Shown: piece after piece, positions 1 through 9,139 of the stretch
How the letters are laid out: each line of letters opens with the position of its first letter
Numbering within the stretch: the stretch's first letter is position 1
Origin: Prevotella sp. CAG:1031
GTDB lineage: Bacteria > Bacteroidota > Bacteroidia > Bacteroidales > Muribaculaceae
Direction: 5' to 3'
DNA: 27,885 nt
NCBI GenBank assembly: GCA_000431215.1
Contig: HF985615.1
Location: forward strand, 80,871-108,755
The notes under the pieces: generated by a model
What the model saw: the letters and a program-made list of their open reading frames with translations, nothing else
Told to the model about the DNA's origin: nothing
Databases searched by the model: none
Translations under genes and position numbers: made by a program

Positions 1-96
1 CTTCACCGTCAGGGTTCCGGCGTCGTCAACCTCTCCGAGGGCTGCTCTGATCTTCGAGCTGCCGACTTCGAGAGCCACTATATATTTGTGTTCCAT
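1..96 (-). CDS. ftsA: Cell division protein FtsA, N-terminal start only (truncated by window edge)
   Basis: Only the first 32 codons are in the window. The reading starts MEHKYIVALEVGSSKIRAAL, which matches the opening phosphate-1 strand of the actin-like ATPase FtsA (pattern hxhGhDhGSsKh, here with Glu in place of the usual Asp). FtsA anchors FtsZ filaments to the membrane. Its ATG overlaps the ftsQ stop by one base (TGATG), so the two are translationally coupled, and ftsA following ftsQ is the standard dcw order. The identification rests on this short stretch plus position; the rest of the protein lies outside. Confidence 0.82.
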   Translation of the reverse strand, partial: MEHKYIVALEVGSSKIRAALGEVDDAGTLTVK

Positions 97-1103
97 CAGT
101 GTTGAGTATTTTTGCTTTTTTTATTGTCTTTCTTGCTTTCCTTTTCAGCCGGCTTCCTGTCGGGCTTATCCTCTTTCTTAGGCTTTTCGGCCGCGGCTGC
201 CCCGGGAATGGGCTTGTCGTTGTGGGCTTTCTCGCCCGGTTTGGTCTGTCCCGGAGCCACGCCTTCCCCGGCGAGCATCGTCGACACGTCGGTGGTCTCG
301 TCTTCGTCGTCAGAAGCGGCGGCAACCTGTTCGACAGGTTTGCTGCGGCGCGTGGCCACAAGCTGGCCTGCCCATTTGACGCTCAGGGTGTCGTAGTATT
401 TCCATCCCTTGAGCGGTATCACTTTCTGATAGACCTTTCGGAGGCGTTCGAACTTGCTGTCGAAACCCTCGGGAGCACCTATATTGATGACGTGACCCGT
501 TATGGCGGGAATGAGAATCACGTCGTTCGGCGATTCAACCTTAACCATAGTTATGAAGCGACCCCAGGTCTCGGCGTGTTCGTTGAGCCAGTCGAACAGA
601 GGCATCAGCGACAGCGGCGTGAACACGCTGTCTTCACGCGGGAAATGGCCCATGATGACGGGAACGTCGGAGAAATAACGCGCATTTGCGCGGATACGTT
701 TCCCCTCGCGGTTGACGTAATATGAATCGGAGCCGTCGAAAACGCGCGCCACAGGCAGCAGCGGTGTGACGGTGACGAGCACGCGCCCGTCGGCGAGCTT
801 CACGACGTTGGCGCTCTCGATCTTGTCGATTTCAGCCAGCCGGCGCCCTATCTCTTCGGTATTGATGTCGGCAAGGCGCATCCCGGCCGAACGCTGCGGA
901 AGAGTGCCGAGCTCGCGGGCTATCTCGCGGGCCGTCACGAAGTGGCGCAGCGACGTGTCGCTGACCTCGATTCTCATTCCCTTGCAGAGGGCTTCCGAGG
1001 CGTGGTTGTCGGCCACGAAGAAAACAGCGATCAGCCATACCGCCATCGCCACTGAGGCGACAACAGTTACGACACGGCGCATCTTTTTGTTTACAGGCTT
1101 CAC
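96..1103 (-). CDS. ftsQ: Cell division protein FtsQ (DivIB family)
   Basis: A 335-aa bitopic membrane protein of the divisome that bridges early and late division proteins. Residues 1-8 are basic, residues 10-30 form one hydrophobic transmembrane segment, and about 40-115 fit a POTRA-type domain followed by the FtsQ beta domain to about residue 250. Residues from about 255 to the end are a low-complexity tail rich in Lys, Glu, Asp, Pro and Ala, unusually long for FtsQ and presumably periplasmic. The start is GTG at 1103, sharing GTGA with the murC stop. An ATG seven codons in would remove the basic leader, so GTG is preferred. Sequence conservation in FtsQ is low; the call leans on topology and the slot between murC and ftsA. 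Confidence 0.85.
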   Translation of the reverse strand: MKPVNKKMRRVVTVVASVAMAVWLIAVFFVADNHASEALCKGMRIEVSDTSLRHFVTAREIARELGTLPQRSAGMRLADINTEEIGRRLAEIDKIESANVVKLADGRVLVTVTPLLPVARVFDGSDSYYVNREGKRIRANARYFSDVPVIMGHFPREDSVFTPLSLMPLFDWLNEHAETWGRFITMVKVESPNDVILIPAITGHVINIGAPEGFDSKFERLRKVYQKVIPLKGWKYYDTLSVKWAGQLVATRRSKPVEQVAAASDDEDETTDVSTMLAGEGVAPGQTKPGEKAHNDKPIPGAAAAEKPKKEDKPDRKPAEKESKKDNKKSKNTQH

Positions 1104-2485
1104 TTCGGCAGGGCGTTGATTATTTCAGGGATGCGGTCGTCGATATTTCCGGCGCCGAGCACCTCAAGCACCTCGAATCCGCGGCTTGCGAGAAGTCCGG
1201 CAAGCTCGTCGGCGGTGGTCATAAGCTTCACGGGCGCCGTTATGGCGGGCAGAAGCATCTCGCTGCCCACTCCGGGAATAGGCTCTTCGCGCGCCGGATA
1301 GAGCGGCACGAGGATAACCTCGTCGGCTCCGCTCAGCGCGCGAGAGAAGTCGGCGGCAAAGTCGCGGGTGCGACTGTAGAGATGAGGCTGGAACACCACG
1401 GTCAGCTTCTTCGACGGATAGAGAGCCTTGACCGATGCTATCGAGGCTTCGATTTCGCGCGGATGGTGGGCATAGTCGTCGATTATGATATGGTCGGGAC
1501 GGCGCAGGCGGTATTCGAAACGGCGCTCGGCGCCCTGATAGCTCGCCATGGCGCGGCGGGCGGCATCGGCGTCGAGATGTCCGGCAAGGTTGAGAGCCGC
1601 CAGAGCGGCTATGGTGTTCTCGATGTTGACTTCGACAGGCACTCCCGGCTCTATGTCGGCCACGAGCAGCTTTTCGCCCGGCCCTATGAGGTCGAAGGCA
1701 ATGTGCCCCTCGCTGCGGCGTATGTTGGCGGCATGGTAGTCGCCGGCATCGCGCGAATAGGTGAACACGTCAACCCCTTCGGGAGGACGCGGCGTGAACG
1801 TGGCGCCGAGATTGACGAGCAACTTGCCTCCGGGCTTAATCAGCTCTGTGAACCGGGCGAAGCCCTCGCGGTAGGCCTCGGGGGTGCCGTAGATGTCGAG
1901 ATGGTCGGGATCGGTAGCGGTGACTACGGCAATATACGGGCGCAGGCGATGGAACGAGCGGTCGAACTCGTCGGCCTCGACAACGCTGAAGGGGGAGTCG
2001 GCGCTCAGAAGAAGGTTCGATCCATAGTTGCGGAGCACTCCGCCGAGAAAGGCGTTAGAGCCTGTTCCCTCAACGGCGAGGGCGTGGGCCGCCATCGACG
2101 ACGTGGTCGTTTTTCCGTGGGTTCCCGAGAAGCAGATCGATTTCGTCGGGGCCGTGATGAGTCCGAGCACTTCAGAACGCTTCATTACTGTGAAGCCATT
2201 GCGGCGGAACCAGCTCAGCCCGCGATGGCTTTCGGGCACGGCGGGGGTGAAGACAACGAGAGTGTCGGCCGGATTGCGGAACCGCTCCGGAATAAGCGCG
2301 TCATCGTCGTCGAAGACAATGTCGATTCCTTCGGCCTGAAGGGTTTCGGTCAGGCGCGTCGGAGTGCGGTCATATCCGGCCACACTGATGCCCCGGCTGT
2401 TGAAATAGCGTTCGAGAGCCGACATTCCTATGCCGCCGGCTCCGACGAAATAAACGTTCTTTATATCTTCGTGGCTGATGCTCAT
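1100..2485 (-). CDS. murC: UDP-N-acetylmuramate--L-alanine ligase MurC
   Basis: A 461-aa cytoplasmic Mur ligase that adds L-Ala to UDP-MurNAc using ATP, the first amino acid step of peptidoglycan precursor synthesis. The N-terminal Rossmann motif GAGGIGMS is at residues 15-22, the ATP-binding loop GTHGKTTT at 121-128 (the His is characteristic of MurC), and the metal/substrate motif around ATDPDHLDIYG near residue 190. The C-terminal domain has the DDYAHHP motif typical of MurC. Length is normal for the family. The start ATG shares ATGA with the murG stop, and the end overlaps ftsQ by 4 nt, so all three are coupled within one transcript. Identification is firm. Confidence 0.97.
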   Translation of the reverse strand: MSISHEDIKNVYFVGAGGIGMSALERYFNSRGISVAGYDRTPTRLTETLQAEGIDIVFDDDDALIPERFRNPADTLVVFTPAVPESHRGLSWFRRNGFTVMKRSEVLGLITAPTKSICFSGTHGKTTTSSMAAHALAVEGTGSNAFLGGVLRNYGSNLLLSADSPFSVVEADEFDRSFHRLRPYIAVVTATDPDHLDIYGTPEAYREGFARFTELIKPGGKLLVNLGATFTPRPPEGVDVFTYSRDAGDYHAANIRRSEGHIAFDLIGPGEKLLVADIEPGVPVEVNIENTIAALAALNLAGHLDADAARRAMASYQGAERRFEYRLRRPDHIIIDDYAHHPREIEASIASVKALYPSKKLTVVFQPHLYSRTRDFAADFSRALSGADEVILVPLYPAREEPIPGVGSEMLLPAITAPVKLMTTADELAGLLASRGFEVLEVLGAGNIDDRIPEIINALPK

Positions 2486-3582
2486 TTCCCGATTATTTCA
2501 CTGATTTTGTCGATAATTTTCTCGTCGGCGCCGCGAAGCGCCATCTCGCCGCAATGCTTCGAGATGCTCTCGCGGCGGGCGCGGTCATCAAGAAGTTCCG
2601 CAACCGTCGGGCCGAGCTGAGCGCGGGCATCGGCGTCAAGCACCATCACTGCTGCGCCGCGCGTCGAAAGAGCCTCGGCGTTATGACGCTGATGGTCTTC
2701 GGCAACGTTGGGCGACGGCACGAGCACCGCGCACTTGCCCAGAAGCTGCAGCTCGGAGATGGTGCCTGCTCCGGCACGCGAAACTACCAGAGTTGCGGCG
2801 CGGTAAGCCAGATCCATGCGCGATATGAAGGGGGTGGCCTTCACGGCGTCGCCGAACGGTTCGGCGATGGCCCGGCATTCGTCGGCATAATATTTGCCGG
2901 TCTGCCAGAGCACGCGCGCTCCGGCGTCGGTCCACTGTTTCAGGGCCGTCGCTACGCTCTCGTTGATTGTGCGGGCGCCGAGGCTGCCGCCGACAACGAG
3001 AATAAGCTCTCTCTCGGGGTCGAATCCAAGTTCGCGCCGGGCGTCGGCAATGCTGACGTCGGTGTCGGTTATGTTCGACCTGACGGGATTGCCCGTCAGT
3101 ATTATCTTGTCGGCGGGGAAGAAACGCTCCATCCCCTCGTAGGCGGTGCAGATAGCGAGAGTTTTCTTCGCCAGCAGTTTGTTGGTGACGCCGGCAAATG
3201 AATTCTGTTCCTGGATAAGCGTCGGAACACCCAGGCGCTGGGCTTCTTTGAGAGCCGCGCCACTGGCATAGCCGCCGACCCCGACAGCGATGTCGGGCCG
3301 GAAGTCGCGGATGACACGCCGCGCCAGCGACATGCTCTTGCGCAGCTTCAGCAGAACGCCGAAGTTGCGCCACAGCCGCTTGCGGTCGAAACCGGCCACG
3401 GGAAGCCCTACGATTTCGTAGCCTGCCTGAGGCACACGCTCCATCTCCATACGCCCCAGGGCGCCGACAAAGAGGATTTCGGCGTCGGGCCAGCGGCGTC
3501 GGGCGGCATTGGCGATGGCAACGGCCGGGAAGATATGACCGCCCGTACCTCCGCCGCTTATCAGTATTCGTTTCTTGCTCAT
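2482..3582 (-). CDS. murG: Lipid II synthase MurG (UDP-GlcNAc transferase, GT28)
   Basis: A 366-aa peripheral inner-membrane glycosyltransferase that adds GlcNAc to lipid I, giving lipid II. The glycine-rich lipid-binding motif GGGTGGHIFP is at residues 10-19, GVGGYASG at 101-108, the donor-site motif SRAGAGTISE at 268-277, and EDHQRHNAEAL at 295-305. Length and both GT-B half-domains are complete. It overlaps the ftsW stop through a 4-nt ATGA, and its own stop overlaps the murC start in the same way. This is a standard member with no odd features seen. Confidence 0.97.
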   Translation of the reverse strand: MSKKRILISGGGTGGHIFPAVAIANAARRRWPDAEILFVGALGRMEMERVPQAGYEIVGLPVAGFDRKRLWRNFGVLLKLRKSMSLARRVIRDFRPDIAVGVGGYASGAALKEAQRLGVPTLIQEQNSFAGVTNKLLAKKTLAICTAYEGMERFFPADKIILTGNPVRSNITDTDVSIADARRELGFDPERELILVVGGSLGARTINESVATALKQWTDAGARVLWQTGKYYADECRAIAEPFGDAVKATPFISRMDLAYRAATLVVSRAGAGTISELQLLGKCAVLVPSPNVAEDHQRHNAEALSTRGAAVMVLDADARAQLGPTVAELLDDRARRESISKHCGEMALRGADEKIIDKISEIIGK

Positions 3583-4979
3583 AGCTGAGTTGGGTTTTGG
3601 GCGCGAAGCTCTTCGGGAAGAGCATCGAGCTCCTGTTTGATTTCCTGCCGTTTATGGCGACTACCGGCGGCATAGCGGCTGACGCTGAGCATTATGCCGA
3701 GCGCTATCGACGTTGTCAGAATCGACGTTCCGCCCTTTGATATAAGCGGCAGAGGCTGGCCCGAAACCGGCATTATGCCGACATTGATACACATATGGAC
3801 AATGGCCTGCACGACTATCATGAGCGCCATGCCTATAACCAGCAGGGCCGGATAGGCGCGGGCGCAGCGCGACGCTATGCCGCTAGCCCTGCCCAACAGA
3901 CAGAAGTAGAGGAATATGACGAAGATCGCGCCGAAAAGGCCGGCATCCTCAACGATAATCGAGAAGATGAAGTCGCTGAAAGCCAGCGGAAGACGCGACG
4001 TCTCGCGCGAGTTGCCGGGAAAGACTCCCACGCCATGGCTGTGGGACTGGGCTATCAGGGCATACATCTCCTGACGGTTCTCGGCCGTGATGGGCTGCTT
4101 ATATTTAGGAATCGAGTCGCCCGTAAAGAACCGCTCGAGACGGGCTATCCATGTCGACAGACGGTTGTCTTCGTCGACGACGGGCACCTGATACTCGTAG
4201 GGGGTTATTCTGCCGGCGTCGTCGACATTGACTTCGACGACAGTCTCTGTCTTGGTCTCATGGGGGCCGAAAGCGAGATAAAGCCCGAAGAGGCCGCCGC
4301 AGAGAGCATAGATTCCGAGAACCATAGCGAGTTTCTTGAGCCTGACACCGCCGATAATCATCATCGAGAGCGAAACGATCATCAGAAGCAGCGTGTTGGT
4401 CAGTCCCTGCTTCACGATGAGCGCGCTGAAGAAAAGTATGGCACCGGCCGACCACCACATACCCTTGTCGGATACGCCCCCCTTCTTCATCTGGGAGCGT
4501 GCCAGAATCATCGACACCACCAGAACAGCCGAGAGCTTGATAAACTCAGCCGGCTGAATGGCTATACCCGGAAGCTGAAGCGAGCGGCGCGCGCCGTTGA
4601 CGATCTCGCCGAATAACATGACGTAGACCATCATGACAACGCTCATCGCCACGAAAAACCAGGTGAATGTCTTGATTGTCCGGTAGTGGCGACTCTGGAA
4701 ATAGAGGATTATAGCCAGGCCGAGGCCGAGGCGCACACAGTGGAACACCACCGGAGCGAGCACGCCGAACGACGAACGCGCCGAAACCTCGCGCGACGAG
4801 GCGCTATAGAGCTCGATGACAGAAATAATGCAGAGAAAGACATAGATAGCCCAGATATACGTGTCGGGGCGACCTAACGGAGCCGGCAGTGTGCGCTCCA
4901 CGGGAATATTGACTGGAGCCATGCCGGGGTCATTGAGCAGGCGCGGGTCGAGGGTCGGTGATTCGTTGATTTCAGCCAT
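3579..4979 (-). CDS. ftsW: Septal peptidoglycan polymerase FtsW (SEDS family)
   Basis: A 466-aa polytopic SEDS glycosyltransferase that polymerises lipid II at the septum together with the class B PBP FtsI. About nine or ten hydrophobic segments are visible between residues 40 and 440. Family motifs include NGARRSL (128-134), QPAEFIKL (142-149), PGNS (321-324), LPLAFSDFIFS (330-340) and PVSGQPLPLISKGGTS (404-419). The N-terminal ~40 residues are a Pro-rich cytoplasmic stretch. The extracellular loop at about 240-310 is long and acidic, which I recall for Bacteroidetes FtsW. A 29-nt spacer separates it from murD, one of the larger gaps inside the cluster. FtsW is preferred over RodA by dcw context. 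Confidence 0.93.
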   Translation of the reverse strand: MAEINESPTLDPRLLNDPGMAPVNIPVERTLPAPLGRPDTYIWAIYVFLCIISVIELYSASSREVSARSSFGVLAPVVFHCVRLGLGLAIILYFQSRHYRTIKTFTWFFVAMSVVMMVYVMLFGEIVNGARRSLQLPGIAIQPAEFIKLSAVLVVSMILARSQMKKGGVSDKGMWWSAGAILFFSALIVKQGLTNTLLLMIVSLSMMIIGGVRLKKLAMVLGIYALCGGLFGLYLAFGPHETKTETVVEVNVDDAGRITPYEYQVPVVDEDNRLSTWIARLERFFTGDSIPKYKQPITAENRQEMYALIAQSHSHGVGVFPGNSRETSRLPLAFSDFIFSIIVEDAGLFGAIFVIFLYFCLLGRASGIASRCARAYPALLVIGMALMIVVQAIVHMCINVGIMPVSGQPLPLISKGGTSILTTSIALGIMLSVSRYAAGSRHKRQEIKQELDALPEELRAQNPTQL

Positions 4980-5008
4980 TTTCAGGGAGAGAAGAAGAGT
5001 TTAAAGGA

Positions 5009-6373
5009 TTATTTCATCTTAGCTACGGCTGCCTTAAAAAGCTCGCCGCGCTGTTCGTAGTTCTTGAACAGGTCGAAGCTGGCGCAGCAGGGCGACAGCA
5101 GAACGGTATCGCCCGGACGGGCCAGACGGCGGCATTCCGACAGAGCCTCGTCGAGGCTGCCGGTGTCGCTGAGGTGGTCGACCTCACCCGAGAAAAAGTC
5201 GACAATCTTGGCGTTGTCGACCCCCATGGCCACAATGGCCTTGACTTTGTCGCGCACCAGCGGCAGAATCTCGGAATAGTCGTTGCCCTTGTCGGTTCCG
5301 CCGAGAATCAGAATGGTGTGGCGCCCTTCGGGCATACTGCCCAGGGCATACCATGTCGAATTGACGTTGGTCGCCTTCGAGTCGTTGATATAATGGACGC
5401 CGTCGACATCGCCGGCCGGCTCGAGACGGTGCTCTACACTCTTGAAATTGCCGAGGGCGCGGCGCACCTCTCCGGCTTCTACCCCCATGAGACAGGCGGC
5501 CGTGGCGGCTGCCAGCGAGTCGTAGAGATTGTGGACACCGCGCAGGCTCAGCTCTGCGACGGGCATCGTGAGACTTGTAGCGGGCGTAGTGATGCTGATC
5601 GAGCCGTTGTCGGCGAAGGCTGCAAGCCCGTCACCGGCGTGGTCGGCGAAAGGATAGCGGCGCGCATCAGTCGGCGTGCGTGCAAGCTTTTCGGCCACGA
5701 CAGGATCGTCGGGCCAGTATATGAAAGCGTCGTCGGAGGTCATGTTCTGAAGTATGCGGAACTTGGCGTCGACATAATTGGCCATCTTGTGGTCGTAGCG
5801 GTCGAGATGGTCGGGAGTGATGTTCAGAAGTATCGCTATGTCGGCCTTGAAGTCATACATATTATCGAGCTGGAAGCTCGACAGCTCTATTACATAGACC
5901 GCATGGGGGTCGCGGGCAACCTGAAGAGCCAGCGACTTGCCGACGTTCCCGGCCAGTCCGGCGTCGACACCGGCGTCTGTCAGAATGTGATGGGTCAGCA
6001 GCGTTGTTGTCGTCTTGCCGTTCGAGCCGGTTATGCATATCATTTTCGCATCGGTGTAGCGGCCGGCGAACTCTATCTCGCTGATTATATTGATTCCTTT
6101 CTCCTTAAGAGCCTTGACAACGGGAGTGGTGTCGGCAATTCCCGGGCTCTTGACAACTTCGTCGGCTTCGAGAATACGCTCCATGGTGTGGCCTCCCTGC
6201 TCCCATTCTATGCCCTCTTCGTCGAGCACGCGGCTATATCGGTCGGCTATCTTTCCATAGTCGCTGAGGAAGACTTTCCACCCCTTGTCTTTGGCGAGAA
6301 CAGCTGCGCCGACGCCGCTTTCGCCGCCGCCGAGCACAACCATCGTCTTCTGCTGTTTCTTATCCATTGTCAT
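5009..6373 (-). CDS. murD: UDP-N-acetylmuramoyl-L-alanine--D-glutamate ligase MurD
   Basis: A 454-aa cytoplasmic Mur ligase that adds D-Glu to UDP-MurNAc-L-Ala. The nucleotide/UDP-binding start VVLGGGESGVG is at residues 12-22, the ATP loop GSNGKTTTT at 116-124, ELSSFQLD at 163-170, NITPDHLDRY at 184-193, then HRLEP and NDSKATN in the central domain and the LLSPCCASFD region of the C-terminal domain. Length is normal. Two ATGs lie two codons apart at the start (6373 and 6367); the upstream one is given, but either is possible. Six nt separate it from the mraY stop. Confidence 0.96.
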   Translation of the reverse strand: MTMDKKQQKTMVVLGGGESGVGAAVLAKDKGWKVFLSDYGKIADRYSRVLDEEGIEWEQGGHTMERILEADEVVKSPGIADTTPVVKALKEKGINIISEIEFAGRYTDAKMICITGSNGKTTTTLLTHHILTDAGVDAGLAGNVGKSLALQVARDPHAVYVIELSSFQLDNMYDFKADIAILLNITPDHLDRYDHKMANYVDAKFRILQNMTSDDAFIYWPDDPVVAEKLARTPTDARRYPFADHAGDGLAAFADNGSISITTPATSLTMPVAELSLRGVHNLYDSLAAATAACLMGVEAGEVRRALGNFKSVEHRLEPAGDVDGVHYINDSKATNVNSTWYALGSMPEGRHTILILGGTDKGNDYSEILPLVRDKVKAIVAMGVDNAKIVDFFSGEVDHLSDTGSLDEALSECRRLARPGDTVLLSPCCASFDLFKNYEQRGELFKAAVAKMK

Positions 6374-6379
6374 TGATAT

Positions 6380-7648
6380 TTATCTGAGTTTCAGTGTCAC
6401 AAAAGTTATCACGGCCAGGAAGATTCCGATAATCCAGAATCTGACCACTATCTTGCTCTCGGGAATGGCCTGCATAGGAGCCTGGATTAGGGCGTCGACG
6501 GTGCCTCCCGCCTTCTGATAGTGATGGTGGAGCGGAGTCATCTTCAGTATCCGTCGGCCCGTTCCTGTGCGTTTTTTTGTATATTTGAAGTATGCCACCT
6601 GAACCATAACCGAGATATCTTCGATCATGAAGATTCCGCAGAGCACAGGAATAAGCAGCTCCTTGCGTATCAGCAGGGCGAACACGGCGATTATGCCGCC
6701 CAGAGTGAGCGAGCCGGTGTCGCCCATAAACACCTGCGCCGGGAAGGCGTTATACCACAGGAATCCGACCAGGGCGCCGATAACGGCGGCGGCGAACACA
6801 ACAAGCTCTCCGCTGCCCGGAATATACATTATGTTGAGATACGACGAATAGACGACATTGCCGCCGAGATAGGCCATGATGGCGAGCGCCACACAGATTA
6901 TGGCCGACGTTCCGGTGCACAGGCCGTCGAGCCCGTCGGTCAGGTTGGCGCCGTTCGACGTAGCGGTGATGGCGGTGATTGCCACGATGACGAATACTAC
7001 CCAGCTTGCGGGAATCGCCCAGTCGCCGAGCCACGAGGTCAGTGCCTCGTAGTCGAAGTTGTTGCTCTTGACAAACGGAATGGTCGTCTGGGCCGACTTG
7101 ACATTCTCGGGGGTATAGGTGACGACTGTTTCCGTTCCGTCGGCCGAGGGGACGGTGCGCTCTACATTCTCGCGCATGACGATATCGGGGCTCATATACA
7201 TTGTCAGGCCGACGATGAGTCCGAGACCTACCTGTCCGACAATCTTGAACTTACCCTTCATGCCCTCCTTATTATGGCGCGCCATCTTCAGGTAGTCGTC
7301 GAGGAAACCGAGCGTACCGAGCCACAGGGTCGAGAAGAGCATCAGAATCATGTAGATATTGGTCAGGTTGCCGACAAGCAGACAGGGAACCAGTATCGCC
7401 ATTATAATGATGACGCCTCCCATTGTCGGCGTACCCGTTTTCGACATCTGTCCTTCGAGTCCGAGGTTGCGCACGATCTCGCCAACCTGCATGAGCTGCA
7501 GTCTGTCGATAATCCGGCGGCCGAACACTATGGCCACAAACAGCGACAGCATCAGCGCGGCGCCGGCACGGAACGATATATAGCCCATCAGACGGCTTCC
7601 GGGGAAGTCGCAGGTGTCTTTTAGCAGGTCAAAGATATAGTATAGCAC
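6380..7648 (-). CDS. mraY: Phospho-N-acetylmuramoyl-pentapeptide transferase MraY
   Basis: A 422-aa polytopic membrane enzyme that moves phospho-MurNAc-pentapeptide onto undecaprenyl phosphate, giving lipid I. Key motifs are GTPTMGG at 72-78, the catalytic aspartate pair in GFLDDYLK (Asp117/118), NLTDGLDG at 235-242, a GDTGSL motif near 310, and PLHHHYQK near 373. It is longer than proteobacterial MraY (about 360 aa) because of an extra stretch at about 155-205 between membrane helices, which I recall as usual in Bacteroidetes. The start is GTG at 7648, since no ATG precedes the first membrane segment. Six nt separate it from murE. Confidence 0.97.
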   Translation of the reverse strand: MLYYIFDLLKDTCDFPGSRLMGYISFRAGAALMLSLFVAIVFGRRIIDRLQLMQVGEIVRNLGLEGQMSKTGTPTMGGVIIIMAILVPCLLVGNLTNIYMILMLFSTLWLGTLGFLDDYLKMARHNKEGMKGKFKIVGQVGLGLIVGLTMYMSPDIVMRENVERTVPSADGTETVVTYTPENVKSAQTTIPFVKSNNFDYEALTSWLGDWAIPASWVVFVIVAITAITATSNGANLTDGLDGLCTGTSAIICVALAIMAYLGGNVVYSSYLNIMYIPGSGELVVFAAAVIGALVGFLWYNAFPAQVFMGDTGSLTLGGIIAVFALLIRKELLIPVLCGIFMIEDISVMVQVAYFKYTKKRTGTGRRILKMTPLHHHYQKAGGTVDALIQAPMQAIPESKIVVRFWIIGIFLAVITFVTLKLR

Positions 7649-7654
7649 TTCTTA

Positions 7655-9118
7655 TCAGAGTTTTTCGTCGCTGAAAATATCGAGCACTGTCTCACGGTCG
7701 TCGAAATGATGCTTCACGCCGTTGATTTCCTGATAGTCTTCATGACCCTTGCCGGCTATGAGCACGACGTCGCCCGCCTGGGCGAGGGCCGTCGCGGTTC
7801 GGATTGCCTCGCGGCGGTCGACGATGGTCAGTGTGCGCGGACGCTGGCTGGCATCGAGACCGGCCTCCATGTCGGCGAGAATGGCGCGCGGATCTTCGAA
7901 ACGCGGGTTGTCGCTTGTCAGTATCAGGCGGTCGCTGAGGCGCGCGGCCTCGGCGGCCATTATCGGGCGCTTGCCGTGGTCGCGGTTGCCGCCGGCGCCG
8001 ACAACGGTTATTACCTGAGCCTTGTCGCCGACAACCTCGCGGATTGCGTTGAGCACGTTGACAACAGCGTCGGGAGTGTGGGCATAGTCGACAACGGCGA
8101 CATATCCGCGCGGCGAGCGCAGGGTCTGGAATCGGCCGGCAACGGGAACGAGCATGCTCATGCAGCGAAGAATGTCGTCGACCGGCCAGCCGAGAAGCAC
8201 CGAGGCGCCATAGACGGCCGTCAGGTTATAGGCGTTGAAGCGGCCGGTGAACATAACCTCCACCTCGCGGCCGTTGAGGCTCAGCAGAGTGCCGTCGAGA
8301 CGGCTCTCCACGATGCGGCCGGTGAAGTCGGCCTCGCTGCGCAGGCTGTAGGTCTTCACTGCTGCGCGGGTGTTCTGGGTCATGACGAGGCCCGTCTTGT
8401 CGTCGATATTGGTCAGGGCGAACGAGTCGGCGTCAAGATTGTCGAAGAACGATTTCTTAGCCTTGAGATATGCCTCGACACTCTTGTGGTAGTCGAGATG
8501 GTCACGGGTCAGGTTCGAGAAGACGGCGCCGGCGAAATGGAGTCCGGCGATGCGGTGCTGGTCGGCGGCGTGACTGCTGACCTCCATGGCGGCGTAGCCG
8601 CATCCGGCGTCGACCATCTCGCGCAGAAGGCGGTTTATGGTCAGCGGATCGGGGGTTGTCTGGGTTGTCGCGTAAGGCTTGTCGTCGACGTAGTTGCGCA
8701 CCGTCGACAGCAGACCGGCCTTATTGCCCATAAGTCGCGCCATCTCATAGATGAGGGTGGCGGTTGTCGTCTTGCCGTTGGTTCCGGTGACGCCGACGAG
8801 CTTAAGCTCGCGCGACGGGTTGCCGTACCATTCCGAAGCGAGATGGCCGAGGGCCACGGCCGAGTTCTCGACCTTTATATATGTTATTCCGCTCTCGAGA
8901 AGCTGGGGAAGCTGCTCGCAGACGATCGCTGCCACGCCCGTGGTCGACACCACGGGAATGAAGCTGTGGCCGTCGACGACGGTGCCGCGAACGGCCACGA
9001 ACATCGCTCCGGCCTCGACGCGCCGCGAGTCGGGCGTCAGAAGGTTTATCTCTTTGTCAACACTGCCAATGACCTCCAGTGGGGTGATGGCGCTTAAAAG
9101 TTGCGACAGTTTTTTCAT
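7655..9118 (-). CDS. murE: UDP-MurNAc-L-Ala-D-Glu--meso-diaminopimelate ligase MurE
   Basis: A 487-aa cytoplasmic Mur ligase adding the third stem-peptide residue. The ATP loop GTNGKTTT is at 112-119, TTPDP and EVSSHA follow, and a Lys that is normally carbamylated lies near residue 221. The motif DNPR at 403-406 is the signature that selects meso-diaminopimelate rather than lysine, so the wall of this organism is predicted to be of the DAP type, as expected for a Gram-negative. The ATG at 9118 is preceded by a 21-nt spacer after ftsI. Family and specificity are both well supported. Confidence 0.97.
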   Translation of the reverse strand: MKKLSQLLSAITPLEVIGSVDKEINLLTPDSRRVEAGAMFVAVRGTVVDGHSFIPVVSTTGVAAIVCEQLPQLLESGITYIKVENSAVALGHLASEWYGNPSRELKLVGVTGTNGKTTTATLIYEMARLMGNKAGLLSTVRNYVDDKPYATTQTTPDPLTINRLLREMVDAGCGYAAMEVSSHAADQHRIAGLHFAGAVFSNLTRDHLDYHKSVEAYLKAKKSFFDNLDADSFALTNIDDKTGLVMTQNTRAAVKTYSLRSEADFTGRIVESRLDGTLLSLNGREVEVMFTGRFNAYNLTAVYGASVLLGWPVDDILRCMSMLVPVAGRFQTLRSPRGYVAVVDYAHTPDAVVNVLNAIREVVGDKAQVITVVGAGGNRDHGKRPIMAAEAARLSDRLILTSDNPRFEDPRAILADMEAGLDASQRPRTLTIVDRREAIRTATALAQAGDVVLIAGKGHEDYQEINGVKHHFDDRETVLDIFSDEKL

Positions 9119-9139
9119 TTCTCGTTTATGCTGTGTTGA

